From: Clostridiales bacterium PH28_bin88
GTDB taxonomy: Bacteria; Bacillota; PH28-bin88
NCBI GenBank assembly: GCA_000987045.1
Contig: LAKY01000007.1
Location: 1 to 64,000, forward strand
DNA length: 64,000 nt
Direction: 5' to 3'
Part shown: piece after piece, positions 31,944 through 40,531 of the stretch
Numbering within the stretch: the first letter of the stretch is position 1
How the letters are laid out: each line of letters opens with the position of its first letter
Notes under the pieces: generated by a model
Databases searched by the model: none
What the model was told of the DNA's origin: nothing
The model's input: only the letters and a program-made list of their open reading frames with translations
Translations under genes and position numbers: made by a program

Positions 31944-33305
31944 TTACACACATCCCCGGATAAAACGGCCGTCACCCTCCTGGCCGCAAAACCTTCCGTG
32001 CTCATAAATCACCTTGCCCCGCAGGATGGTCACTTCGGGGTAGCCTCTCACGGTCATTCCCTCAAAAGGGGTGTATCCGGCGGCGGAGTGCAGCGCCCGG
32101 GCGCGCAATTCCCGGGGGGCCTCCGGGTTAAAAACCACCACGTCGGCGTCGCTGCCCACCTGCAGGTCGCCCTTCCGGGGATACAACCCGAAAATCTTGG
32201 CCGGCATGGTGCTTAACAGGTCAACCATGGCAGGTAAAGAAAACCGCCCCATAGCCGGCCCGTAGCTGTAAACCAGGGGAAGCAGCGTCTCGGTTCCAGG
32301 CACTCCCGGCAGGGTATCGAAACAGGTTTGCGCCTCCCCTTTCTGCTCCAGGGAGAACGCGCAATGGTCCGTGGCGACCACCTGCAACACACCGTCCCCC
32401 AGCCCCTCCCACAGGGCGGCCTGATCCGTTGCAGTGCGGAGAGGAGGCGTCATAATGAACCTGTGGGGTTCCTCATAACGATACTCATCCTCATTCAATA
32501 AAAGGTAGTGGGGACAGGTTTCGCCCCACACCGGCTGCCCCGCTTCCCTGGCCTCCCGGATGGCGCGGCAGCCTTCCGCGGTAGAGACATGGACGAAGTA
32601 AACCTGGGCTTCTTCCCGGCGGGCCAGCTCGATCACCCGCCGGATGGCCCTCGCCTCGGCGGCCGCGGGCCGGCTCAGGCCGTGATCACCCGGAGCCGTC
32701 TTGCCTTCCCGGCGCATCCGGGCCTCCGACTCTTCCACCACCCCGTTGTCTTCGGCATGGACGGTAACCAGCGCCCCCACCGCCCGGGCCATTACCAGCA
32801 GCCGCGTGATGTCCTCCTCTTCCAGCATGTACCCCGCCTGCCGGTAAGTGGTGAATACCTTGACGCTGGGGATGCCCATGGCCACCAGTTGAGCCAGTTC
32901 CAGTTCCAGCCCCGGGGTCACCCGGGTGACAACCATGTGCAGGCCAAAGTCCACACAGGCCCCGGCGGCATCGGCCATCCGCCACCTGGCGGCCTCAGCC
33001 AGGGTAAAGCCCGGAACCTGGTCGGCGAAATCGATGACCGTGGTAACCCCCCCGCATGCGGCGGCGCGGGTGCCGGTAAAGAAATCCTCAGCGGTGACGG
33101 TGCCCCGGGTATGCAGCCGGTAGTGGGTGTGAGCATCGATGATTCCCGGCAGGACATACCTTCCCGCGGCATCCAGCACCCGGGTGCCCTTACCGGGACG
33201 GAGGCGCCGGCCAATATCCTTGACCCTGCTGCCCGCCACCGCCAGGTCGGCCTGTTGCATCCTGCCGCCGCTGACCAGCACACCGTTTCGGATTAAGAGA
33301 TCCAT
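31944..33305 (-). CDS. Dihydropyrimidinase/hydantoinase-family cyclic amidohydrolase
   Basis: 453 residues of the amidohydrolase superfamily. Metal ligands are visible as GIIDAHTHY, a Lys in PSVKVFTTYR (expected carboxylated lysine), VTVHAEDNG, VYFVHVST and the Asp in VATDHCAF. The C-terminal segment GSDADVVVFNPEA is typical. Dihydropyrimidinase, D-hydantoinase and allantoinase are all possible and cannot be separated by eye. It heads a cluster with a BMP-type importer, which suggests salvage or breakdown of an imported cyclic ureide or pyrimidine. ATG 33305 follows GGAGTGGGAG. Confidence 0.85.
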   Translation of the reverse strand: MDLLIRNGVLVSGGRMQQADLAVAGSRVKDIGRRLRPGKGTRVLDAAGRYVLPGIIDAHTHYRLHTRGTVTAEDFFTGTRAAACGGVTTVIDFADQVPGFTLAEAARWRMADAAGACVDFGLHMVVTRVTPGLELELAQLVAMGIPSVKVFTTYRQAGYMLEEEDITRLLVMARAVGALVTVHAEDNGVVEESEARMRREGKTAPGDHGLSRPAAAEARAIRRVIELARREEAQVYFVHVSTAEGCRAIREAREAGQPVWGETCPHYLLLNEDEYRYEEPHRFIMTPPLRTATDQAALWEGLGDGVLQVVATDHCAFSLEQKGEAQTCFDTLPGVPGTETLLPLVYSYGPAMGRFSLPAMVDLLSTMPAKIFGLYPRKGDLQVGSDADVVVFNPEAPRELRARALHSAAGYTPFEGMTVRGYPEVTILRGKVIYEHGRFCGQEGDGRFIRGCV

Positions 33306-33632
33306 TCTCCCACTCCTCTACATCTGTGTCCGGTGAACTGTCTGGTAACATTAAAAGGTACCCATGGCTATTAGGCACGCTCTTTTAAACATGAAATTTT
33401 TCGACGCGCTGAGTGGTATTTCCTCTCTCCGGGTCCAAAAATGTGAAGGAATGAGCACATCTCCCCAAGAAAGATTTGTTTGATAAAAACAGGAAGTCGG
33501 TGGCCAGCGCCGTATAATGGCTTGTAGGTATGTTTGGGGAACAAGAACACAAAGCATAACTTCCTATACCCTATACGTATAAAAGACCCGGCTCCTGCCG
33601 GGCAAAGGTGGTTTGATTTCTAAAAGGAGGGA
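33306..33632. other. Intergenic region upstream of the hydantoinase gene
   Basis: About 330 bases without a convincing gene. It contains the GC hairpin at 33588-33603. The rest is AT-richer and presumably holds the minus-strand promoter of the hydantoinase/BMP cluster, which I could not pin down. Confidence 0.4.
33588..33603 (-). terminator. Small hairpin downstream of the 45-residue gene
   Basis: CCCGGC (33588-33593) and GCCGGG (33598-33603) form a short stem. On the minus strand TCTTTTATACG follows, giving a partial T-run after the small gene ending near 33633. Confidence 0.55.
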
Positions 33633-33770
33633 CTACTCCTCGTGGAGTCTATTCCTGCGACTGGCCAACCAGTGGCCCAGGAGAAACCCCTTGAGGAGCA
33701 CCAGCGGGTAGGCTAAACCCACCGCCCAGGTGACGATGCGCTTCCTGCTTTTGTCCTCGGCAAAAAACAC
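33633..33770 (-). CDS. 45-residue membrane microprotein
   Basis: GTG at about 33770 has AAGGAGGG 7 bases upstream. The product starts with charged residues (EDKSRKR), has one hydrophobic helix (IVTWAVGLAYPLVLLKGFLLGHWLA) read here in two parts, TWAVGLAYPLVLL and KGFLLGHWLA, and ends in a basic tail SRRNRLHEE. It is not recognised. The strong ribosome binding site and the hairpin after it support a real gene. The left boundary may be off by a base. Confidence 0.5.
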   Translation of the reverse strand: MFFAEDKSRKRIVTWAVGLAYPLVLLKGFLLGHWLASRRNRLHEE

Positions 33771-33834
33771 ATTTCATCCCTCCTTGATCCCTAGTCTGTA
33801 ACATACTTTATCCAGTGATACGGCCTATGCAAAT

Positions 33835-33875
33835 AAAAATATAAAAACCAAAGGCAGAGGTGGTTGACCTCTGCC
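33835..33875 (-). terminator. Rho-independent terminator of the zinc-ribbon gene
   Basis: On the minus strand GGCAGAGGT pairs with ACCTCTGCC (plus positions 33853-33861 and 33867-33875) and is followed by TTTGGTTTTTATATTTTT. Confidence 0.85.
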
Positions 33876-33895
33876 TCTTTTGTGGTCCTCGAAAC

Positions 33896-34186
33896 TTAGT
33901 AACGAGACCTGGGTTGGTAGCAGTCCTTGCAGTACACCGGCTTGTCGCCTGTGGGACGGAACGGAACTTGGGCCGTTGCGCCGCACTGGGCACAGGTAGC
34001 GGTAAACATTTCCCGCTGCTGGCGCCCAAAACCGCCGCCGTTGCGCTGCTTCCTGGCCGCCCTGCATCCCGGGCACCTGGAGGGCTCATTTTCGAACCCC
34101 TTTGAAGCGTAGAATTCCTGTTCACTGGCGGTAAAAGCGAATTCCTGGCCACAATCCCGGCATGTCAAAATCTTGTCCTGGTACAT
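33896..34186 (-). CDS. Zinc-ribbon protein (probable zinc-binding domain family)
   Basis: 96 residues with four cysteine pairs: CRDCG near residue 9, CPGC near 38, CAQC near 65 and CKDC near 86, each a CxxC. The first half contains FAFTASEQEFYASKGFENEP, typical of the small zf-trcl/CxxC stress-type zinc proteins of Firmicutes. A central Gly/Arg/Gln stretch (KQRNGGGFGRQQRE) is probably flexible. Function unknown, perhaps nucleic-acid or redox related. The start ATG 34186 is preceded by AAGGAGGTTTTACT. Confidence 0.8.
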   Translation of the reverse strand: MYQDKILTCRDCGQEFAFTASEQEFYASKGFENEPSRCPGCRAARKQRNGGGFGRQQREMFTATCAQCGATAQVPFRPTGDKPVYCKDCYQPRSRY

Positions 34187-34365
34187 AGTAAAACCTCCTT
34201 CCCTAGCCGTACGGCGAATTTCGTCTTGAACTTGCCCGGTCCAGGGGAGAAGGCTTGACGGTCGCTTAAAGTGTAGAAAAGCAGCCTGTTTTCCAGTTAC
34301 CGGAGATTAGTAGACGATACGTTAAGTATACCACAAATCTCGCAAATGTATACAAAAATTTTATG

Positions 34366-34776
34366 TCATCCCGAATCAGTTATCTGTTCCAGAAGCCGTT
34401 TAGCCACTCCCATACCATGTTGGCTCAGCTGCCGGATCTCCTGGGCAGTGGCTGCATCCACATGCACGCCCGCCACCACTACCACCACCTGGTTAAGTTT
34501 CCTGGAAAGCATCTCCGCCACCGGCCTGGCCAGCTCGTCATCCTTGTGGCCTACCAGGTTGAGGGTAGAGGAGGTGCAACTGGTACCCCCGCCCGCCTGC
34601 AGGCTGGGCCGGGGCTGGCTGACCACAATGGAGCCAACATGAGGCAACTCACCACCAAAGAGGTGCACCACGATGCCGTTTCCGGTGACAACGGCTGTAC
34701 CCCGCACCTCCAGTCTGCCCTCACCCGCCGTCGTAAAAAAAGATACCTCTTTGAGGTTCCTCCCGGTGCTGACCAC
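34366..34776 (-). CDS. LpdD-like prenylated-flavin chaperone domain protein
   Basis: About 136 residues. The conserved C-terminal half LVGHKDDELARPVAEML, VVVVVAGVHVDAATAQEI and the segment GGELPHVGSIVVSQP match the LpdD-like family, whose best-known member assists the prenyl-FMN decarboxylase of gallate metabolism. GTG 34776 is preferred because AAGGAGGG lies 6 bases before it; the longer frame from 34809 lacks a site. No UbiD/UbiX gene is in the window, so the partner enzyme must be elsewhere or the role differs. Confidence 0.7.
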   Translation of the reverse strand: MVSTGRNLKEVSFFTTAGEGRLEVRGTAVVTGNGIVVHLFGGELPHVGSIVVSQPRPSLQAGGGTSCTSSTLNLVGHKDDELARPVAEMLSRKLNQVVVVVAGVHVDAATAQEIRQLSQHGMGVAKRLLEQITDSG

Positions 34777-34888
34777 CACAATCCCTCCTTGGTAACAATC
34801 AATTTGCACCCGGCCTAAATCCCCCTGTAGGCCTCAGGACGGAACAAGCCTTTACCCTGGTATGACAACACCTTATCCAGGGCCTTAG

Positions 34889-35731
34889 TCAGACTTCCGG
34901 CTTCCGGCCTCCGGACAGGGCCAGTTCCAGGGTCTTCACCCCTTCTAGCACCAGATCCGCCAGGTGAGTACACCCCGCAGGGCCCCCGGCAGCATCCATC
35001 ATCTGCTTGCGTGCGGCGGTGGTCAGGGGGATGCCGGGCAACATGGCTAATCGCTCCGGGCCGCGCTGGCAGATGGTGTCCAGCGCCCGTAAGGTATGTC
35101 CTCCAGCATGGAGGATTTCCATAGATCCCGTTTTTACTCGCAAGGCTATTCCCATCTCATGAAAGGAATCGCTTAAGCCCGCCTGGACCAGGTATTCTTC
35201 TCCGCTATCCGTGATGCTGCAGTACCGGTGCCGGTTAAAGCAGCAACCGCCCCGTACCTGGTCTCGAATGTGGTCGCTGAACTCCCGCAACCCTTGCCCC
35301 GGGTTGCTGTAGTAGACACAGGTACCGGCGAAATCCCGCCAGAACCAGGTGTCAAAATCCGCTTCCGTTGCAAAACCCCGTTCGCGGAAAACCGCGTATT
35401 CCGCCTGGAACAGCCCCTTAATGCCCTCCAGCAACAAGTCAGCCCAACGCCCCGTGGGGTCGTGGGCCACTGCCCGGCGGACCTCTCGTCCTGCTCCCGG
35501 ATATGCGGTGACCCCCACCAGGGCGTCCAGTTCGGTAGTCCCGGCAGGACCCGCTCCTTCCGGAGCGCGGTAAGTTTCCACCCGCGCCCCGGTCACCCGG
35601 AAGTCCGTCACCCCTACCCGCATGATGCCTGCCATCTCGCAAGCGGTATCCATGTACTGACTGGTCGCCAGCAGGGTATCCCCTTGCCGGTTGACGTTAA
35701 CCAGCCAGTACCGATGGAACAGGTAATGCAT
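34889..35731 (-). CDS. DUF2889 domain protein
   Basis: 280 residues. The C-terminal signature GCTHLADLVLEG and the preceding C....PERLAMLPGIPL pattern are those of DUF2889. The N-terminal half (YWLVNVNRQGDTLLATSQYMD, MRVGVTDFRVTGARVETYR) is beta-rich. Function unknown. In many genomes DUF2889 genes lie near aromatic or acyl-CoA metabolism, and the LpdD-like gene just downstream fits such a context. ATG 35731 is preceded by GGTGAGG. Confidence 0.75.
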   Translation of the reverse strand: MHYLFHRYWLVNVNRQGDTLLATSQYMDTACEMAGIMRVGVTDFRVTGARVETYRAPEGAGPAGTTELDALVGVTAYPGAGREVRRAVAHDPTGRWADLLLEGIKGLFQAEYAVFRERGFATEADFDTWFWRDFAGTCVYYSNPGQGLREFSDHIRDQVRGGCCFNRHRYCSITDSGEEYLVQAGLSDSFHEMGIALRVKTGSMEILHAGGHTLRALDTICQRGPERLAMLPGIPLTTAARKQMMDAAGGPAGCTHLADLVLEGVKTLELALSGGRKPEV

Positions 35732-35899
35732 CAAACCTCACCAACCCCAGGCCGAAAGTCGCTTTCTCTCTCTATTCCCACATCTTTCTCCTATCTTAAC
35801 ATCCTTGCGGGAAAGCAGGCAACCCGTTTTCAACTTTTTGTGTAGGTCTTGCCCATCAACGCCATTTATTGTAATATTAGGGAGCAAGGAGGTAGTACG

Positions 35900-37087
35900 G
35901 TGAAACGGGTTATATTTTTTATTCACAGTTCAGCCGTCATCTCACTCGGAGTATGGGGGATTATTTGGGCGTTCCTGCATGCCGCCGATTTCCCCTTGAC
36001 ACTCCTGTGGTGGCTTGCGCCGCTGTACTACTTTGACAAAAAGGGGCTGGCCGTGGGGGGCAAATTCCTGTTTTCCGTGGTCGGGGCCTTACAAGTGGCC
36101 CTGCTTTTCCTCTATCCGGCCCCCTGGGTAATTATACTCGTTTTTTCCGCCTATGCGCTCTTGGACCTCACCACCCCGCACACCCTTGCCAAGGGAACAG
36201 GAGACCGGGTCTTCAGGCATGTATACAACAGTTCCCAAATCGTAATCAGCATCTGGGTTGCCAAGGCCTTGATGGGCCTGTTTGGAGTTTCTCTCGATGT
36301 CCCTCTTGAACCGGCTTTTCTAGGGCTTGTCATCACAGGGATTGGTTTTAGCCTGACCAACTTCCTGCTGGTACTGGTGATGGTACTGTTAACGTCACCC
36401 GTCGGTCTCCGGGATGCCTGGCAGGACTTCAAGGTCACTTTTGGCGTCGCCCTGCTGCTGAACCCTACCCTGGGTATTGTGCTGGCAGTGGCTTTTCACG
36501 ACCAGGGATTGCTCTACACCCTGCTGCTGGTTGGTTTTCTCTACCTGCTCCACCGGTATACCGTGCTCAACTACCGGCAGGTGGAACAAGAACGCCAGCT
36601 GCTCCATCAGCAGCACCAGTTAAACCTGGATGCCCTCACAGGAGTGTTTAACTACCGCTATCTGAATCATTACCTGGAAGAGCTGACCCGCAAAGAGGAC
36701 CCCTTCGCGCTCCTGCTGATGGACCTGGACCACTTCAAGGCGGTGAATGACACCTACGGCCATCCCGCGGGGAACGAGGTGCTGGTGAGAGCGGCGGAAA
36801 GTATCCGGAATTCGCTGCGCCCGGGAGACACCGTCGCCCGGTTCGGCGGGGAAGAGTTTGCCGCCATCCTGTTAAACATCACTCCCGAAGACGCCCGCGG
36901 GGTGGCGGAACGAGTGCGGGAAGACCTGGAGGGGTTACAGGTGACCGGTGATAATTACCAGGTAAGGTTGACCATCTCCATCGGGATGGCCTATTACCAG
37001 CCCCCCATGTCCCTGGATGAGTTGCTCGCCTCCGCGGATACCAGCCTGTACCGGGCCAAGGGACTGGGCAGAAACCGGGTTTGCTAA
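35900..37087 (+). CDS. Membrane-bound diguanylate cyclase (GGDEF)
   Basis: About 395 residues. Six or so hydrophobic segments in the first 215 residues form a membrane sensor module. A short coiled coil (VEQERQLLHQQHQLN) leads to the GGDEF domain: LDALTGVFNYRYLNHYL, LLLMDLDHFKAVNDTYGHPAGNEVL and the intact active-site motif RFGGEEF. RPGD lies five residues before it, the product-inhibition I-site, and SIGMAYY closes the domain. It should make cyclic di-GMP. GTG 35900 follows GGAGGTAG. A possible promoter (TTGCCC, 17 bp, TAATAT) lies just upstream. Confidence 0.9.
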   Translation: MKRVIFFIHSSAVISLGVWGIIWAFLHAADFPLTLLWWLAPLYYFDKKGLAVGGKFLFSVVGALQVALLFLYPAPWVIILVFSAYALLDLTTPHTLAKGTGDRVFRHVYNSSQIVISIWVAKALMGLFGVSLDVPLEPAFLGLVITGIGFSLTNFLLVLVMVLLTSPVGLRDAWQDFKVTFGVALLLNPTLGIVLAVAFHDQGLLYTLLLVGFLYLLHRYTVLNYRQVEQERQLLHQQHQLNLDALTGVFNYRYLNHYLEELTRKEDPFALLLMDLDHFKAVNDTYGHPAGNEVLVRAAESIRNSLRPGDTVARFGGEEFAAILLNITPEDARGVAERVREDLEGLQVTGDNYQVRLTISIGMAYYQPPMSLDELLASADTSLYRAKGLGRNRVC

Positions 37088-37097
37088 CATCCGTAAA

Positions 37098-37125
37098 CAA
37101 GACCCTTCCGGGAGGGGTCTTTTAC
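37098..37125 (+). terminator. Rho-independent terminator of the diguanylate cyclase gene
   Basis: AAGACCC and GGGTCTT arms separated by TTCCGGGAG, then TTTACTT, 10 bases after the stop codon. Confidence 0.8.
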
Positions 37126-37143
37126 TTGCACCATCAATATACC

Positions 37144-37261
37144 TTCTGTGGCATAAGTGCAACCAGGGCTTCCACACCAGAAATTGGGTATTCCTTTGGG
37201 GAGGCATAAGTACTAAGCCCATAAATCGACAAGTCTTCTTGAGCGAAAGCCAAGTTTTCTT
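37144..37261. repeat. Dispersed intergenic repeat, long copy
   Basis: It shares three blocks with 48924-48988: TTCTGTGGCATAAGT (37144-37158), GGCATAAGTACTAAG (37203-37217) and AAGCCAAGTTTTCTT (37247-37261). In both places it abuts the 3' end of a minus-strand gene. In this copy the first two blocks are split apart by about 45 bases. Confidence 0.65.
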
Positions 37262-37276
37262 GATTTATCAACTTCG

Positions 37277-37903
37277 TCACCCAAGCTTGTTCCTGATCAA
37301 ATGCTGGATTCCCTCGTGCAGTGCCCGGGCAGAGGCCAGGATGTTTTCTTTGTTAACCTCCACATCCTGCTTGAACCCCGGGTCTTTAATACCACCAAGG
37401 TTGATTTCCACGTTGAACACAGCACCCTGTAGCCCCGCGTAAGCCATCAGCATGGATACCCCGGCGTCGCTTAAAGCGTTGGGGTTACCCAGGGTGACGG
37501 CGGTCTTACTTAGTTCCATCACCGCCAGGCAGTGCCGCGCCACCTCCAGCGGCAGCAGGGCGGCCCGCTTGAGCGCCTCCTGAATCGCCTCGGAGCGCTT
37601 TGTTTTTTCTTCTTCGCTGCTCTTGGGTAGTTTATACGCCGCCATCACCCGGTTGAAGGCGGCAGTGTCCTCATCCACCATCTGGCTTAACCGTTCTTTC
37701 AGTTCGGCCGCCTTCTCCAGTACATCACGCATTTCCGCTTCGTTCTCTTTAAAACTCTCCTTGCCTACCGTCAGGTTAGCTACCATGGAAACCAGGGCGG
37801 CGCCCAGGGAACCGGCCAGAGCGGAAACACTGCCCCCGCCCGGCGCCGGGGAGTCCGAGGCAAGTTCCTCGATAAAGCCGTTTACCGTCAGATCAGTCAG
37901 CAT
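37277..37903 (-). CDS. fchA: Formimidoyltetrahydrofolate cyclodeaminase / cyclohydrolase family
   Basis: 208 residues matching the FTCD_C family: FIEELASDSPAPGGGSVSALAGSLGAALVSMV at the N-terminus (read in parts, PAPGGGSVSALAGSLGAAL), DEDTAAFNRVMAAYKLPK, LALAV-like helices and NPNALSDAGVSMLMA. It converts 5-formimino-THF to 5,10-methenyl-THF with release of ammonia. It lies downstream of ftcD, hutI and hutU, so it completes histidine degradation and feeds one-carbon units to folate. ATG 37903 follows AAGGAG. Confidence 0.92.
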   Translation of the reverse strand: MLTDLTVNGFIEELASDSPAPGGGSVSALAGSLGAALVSMVANLTVGKESFKENEAEMRDVLEKAAELKERLSQMVDEDTAAFNRVMAAYKLPKSSEEEKTKRSEAIQEALKRAALLPLEVARHCLAVMELSKTAVTLGNPNALSDAGVSMLMAYAGLQGAVFNVEINLGGIKDPGFKQDVEVNKENILASARALHEGIQHLIRNKLG

Positions 37904-37933
37904 GTTTTGCCTACTCCTTCCCCATCCAAGTCT

Positions 37934-38830
37934 TTATTCACTGAGCCTGGTCTCCAGGACCTGTCCCCGCTGGAAGTTCTCCAGCCGGAGGTAAAACCCA
38001 GCGGCGTCCAAGAGCGCCTCCATGGGCACCAGGCCCACGATCTCGCTGCCGGTAATGATCACCCCGTAGCGGGAAGCCTCGGTCTTTACCGCTTCAAAGA
38101 CCCGGTGCAGGGGTACCTCCCGGAAGTTACACACGTTGATGGTCACCTGGGCGACGTTCCTGTCCTCCAGCATCACCCCCAGGGCCTTGATGCTGGGGTA
38201 GCCGCCGCTGGACCCCCGGATGGCCTTGGCGATGGCCTTGGCGATGTTGACATCGGAGGTGCTCAGGTTGATGTTATAGGCAATGAGCGGCGGGCGGGCC
38301 CCCACGGCGGTGGCGCCGGCGGTGGGGTGTACCCGGGCGGGGCCAAAATCGGGCTGCCGTTCTGGCAGGTGGATGCTCTCCTTCATGCCTTCAAATTCTC
38401 CCTTGCGGACGTTGGGGAGGCTTTTCCGCTCGGGGCGGGTGGCGGCCGCTTCATACAGGTAGACCGGGATCTGCAGCTTCTCGCCGATCTCCCGTCCCAG
38501 TTCCCGGGCCAGTTCCACGCACTCCTCCATGGTCACACCGGCGATGGGCACAAAGGGGATAACGTCTGTGGCTCCCATGCGGGGATGCTCTCCCTGGTGT
38601 TCTTCCATGTTAATCAGTGCTTTGGCCTTCTCTGCAGCCAGGAAGGCGGCTGTTTTAACGGCCTGGGGCTCTCCCACGAAGGTGACCACCGACCGGTTGT
38701 GGCTCTGGTCGGAGGAGTGGTCCAGGAGCTTGACTCCCTCCACTCCTTCGATCACCGCCAGGATCTGTTGGATGACTTCGGGCCGCTGGCCCTCGCTGAA
38801 GTTGGGGATGCACTCGACTAGTTTGGCCAT
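37934..38830 (-). CDS. ftcD: Glutamate formimidoyltransferase
   Basis: 298 residues of the FTCD N/M type: LVECIPNFSEGQRPEVIQQI, the DHSSDQSHNRSVVTFVG segment, EHPRMGATDVIPFVPI, VYLYEAAATRPERKSLPNVRKGEFEG and HPTAGATAVGARPPLIAYNINL. It transfers the formimino group of N-formimino-L-glutamate to tetrahydrofolate, giving glutamate. The separate fchA gene 31 bases downstream supplies the cyclodeaminase activity that is fused in animals. The start is ATG 38830. Confidence 0.95.
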   Translation of the reverse strand: MAKLVECIPNFSEGQRPEVIQQILAVIEGVEGVKLLDHSSDQSHNRSVVTFVGEPQAVKTAAFLAAEKAKALINMEEHQGEHPRMGATDVIPFVPIAGVTMEECVELARELGREIGEKLQIPVYLYEAAATRPERKSLPNVRKGEFEGMKESIHLPERQPDFGPARVHPTAGATAVGARPPLIAYNINLSTSDVNIAKAIAKAIRGSSGGYPSIKALGVMLEDRNVAQVTINVCNFREVPLHRVFEAVKTEASRYGVIITGSEIVGLVPMEALLDAAGFYLRLENFQRGQVLETRLSE

Positions 38831-38895
38831 AGCTTGAACTCTTCACCTCTCTATTACTGCTTAGCAAGAATCTGCTCTGTCTTGGTACGCAGGAG

Positions 38896-39046
38896 TCAGA
38901 AGTCAGGAGTCAGAAGTCAGAATGAGAGAACAGTTTATCATCTCGAGTATTCTAAATTCTGCCCTGAAAATAGCTCATCGCTATTTTCATCCCTCTGATG
39001 GCGCCGCTTTAGCGGCGTGGGGGTCTGACTGCTGAATTCTGACTAC
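38896..39046. repeat. Short tandem/inverted repeat cluster with dispersed 43-bp repeat, copy 2
   Basis: Direct repeats of GTCAGAAGTCAGGAGTCAGA at 38896-38925 are matched by inverted sequence (TCTGACTGCTGAATTCTGAC) at 39025-39046. Between them, 38983-39025 is the second copy of the repeat seen at 124-166, with GCCGC/GCGGC arms around TTTA. The arrangement, with terminal inverted repeats around a hairpin core in the ftcD-hutI gap, resembles a MITE-like or REP-like element. Confidence 0.65.
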
Positions 39047-39102
39047 CTGAATAATAACATCTCTTGTTAGGGCGGCCGGCGATTCCGGCTCACTCCCGGG
39101 GT

Positions 39103-40374
39103 CTATTCTACCACAACTTGCCCGTTTTTGATCACCATCTCCACCAGGTTGGTACCGAAGCGGTAGGGCAGGTACCGGTACGTAAGGGCGTCAAAGACCA
39201 CCAGGTCGGCTTTTTTGCCCGCCTCGATGCTGCCCACCTCTGCCGCCCTCCCGATGGCGTGGGCGGCATTGATGGTGACCGCTGTGATCACCTCCGCCGG
39301 GGTCATCTTGAGCTGCCGGCAGGCGATGCCCATCACCACCTGCAGGGAGTTGACGGGGGAACTGCCAGGATTGAAGTCGCTGGCCAGGGCCACCGGCACT
39401 CCCCTTTCGATCATCTTCCTGGCCGGGGCGTACTGCTTGCCCATCAGGCAGAAGGTGGTGGCTGGCAATAACACGGCGATGGTGCCCTGTTGGGCCATTT
39501 GCTCGATCCCCTGGTCGGAGACCGCCATCAGGTGGTCGGCGGATACGGCGCCTACCTCGGCTGCCAGCTCCCCGCCCCCCAGGGACACGATCTCGTCGGC
39601 GTGGATCTTGGGCTTTAACCCCCGCTCTTTGGCGGCCAGGAGGATGCGGCGGGACTGCTCCACGGAAAAGACGCCCTCTTCGCAGAAGACGTCGCAGAAC
39701 TCCGCCAGCCCCTCCCGGACCACGGCGGGAAGCATTGCTTCCACTACGAGGTCGACATATCCTTCCGGGTTACCTTTATATTCCTCCGGTACTGCGTGGG
39801 CCCCCAGAAAGGTGGGGACCAGGTCTATGGGATGAGACCGGTTGAGTTCCCGGATGACCTCCAGGGTTTTGACTTCGTCCTCCAGGGTCAGGCCATAACC
39901 GCTCTTGACCTCGGCGGTGGTGGTACCCTGGGAGAGCATCTGGTCCAGGTACTTGCCGGCCGTTTTAATCAGTTCCGCTTTACCGGCCGCCCGGGTGGCC
40001 CGGACGGTGCTCAAGATCCCCCCGCCCGCCTTGAGGATGTCCAGGTATCCCATCCCCTGGAGCTTCAGTTCCAGTTCATGCTCCCGGGAACCGGCAAAAA
40101 CCAGGTGGGTGTGGGGGTCCACCAGCCCCGGCAGCACCACCTTTCCACCGGCGTCCACCACCCTGGTACCCGGGTGGGTCTCCACCTGTTCCAGCACTTC
40201 CCGGGTGGTACCCACGTAAACGATGGTACCTTCTTTAACCGCCACCGCCCCGTCCTGGATTACGCCGAGCTGAGCCATCTCCGCTCCCCGTTTGGGGCCG
40301 GCCGAATCCCCGGCCACGGTGACCAGTTGGCCGGCGTGCAGAAGAAGCAGGTCGGCTTTAGTTTTATTCTCCAT
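39103..40374 (-). CDS. hutI: Imidazolonepropionase
   Basis: 423 residues, amidohydrolase superfamily. HutI hallmarks: LPGLVDPHTHLVFAGSREHEL (HTH metal ligands), GGGILSTVRATRAA, EVKSGYGLTLEDEVKTL, TFLGAHAVPEEYKG, KIHADEI, SADHLMAVSDQGI and ASDFNPGSSP. It opens the imidazolone ring to give N-formimino-L-glutamate, the substrate of FtcD. ATG 40374 follows AAGGAGAG. Confidence 0.95.
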   Translation of the reverse strand: MENKTKADLLLLHAGQLVTVAGDSAGPKRGAEMAQLGVIQDGAVAVKEGTIVYVGTTREVLEQVETHPGTRVVDAGGKVVLPGLVDPHTHLVFAGSREHELELKLQGMGYLDILKAGGGILSTVRATRAAGKAELIKTAGKYLDQMLSQGTTTAEVKSGYGLTLEDEVKTLEVIRELNRSHPIDLVPTFLGAHAVPEEYKGNPEGYVDLVVEAMLPAVVREGLAEFCDVFCEEGVFSVEQSRRILLAAKERGLKPKIHADEIVSLGGGELAAEVGAVSADHLMAVSDQGIEQMAQQGTIAVLLPATTFCLMGKQYAPARKMIERGVPVALASDFNPGSSPVNSLQVVMGIACRQLKMTPAEVITAVTINAAHAIGRAAEVGSIEAGKKADLVVFDALTYRYLPYRFGTNLVEMVIKNGQVVVE

Positions 40375-40531
40375 GCCATACTCTCCTTAACATCTTATCT
40401 TCATTTGACTGATTGCTTGCATCCTCCCACCCGGCTGGTTACCGCCCCTGTTTTGGGTCTCTGCACATCCAGCACCGTTAAGTCCAAACAGGGGAAGAAT
40501 AACTCTTCCCCCTCCGCTTTGCTGTATTTAC

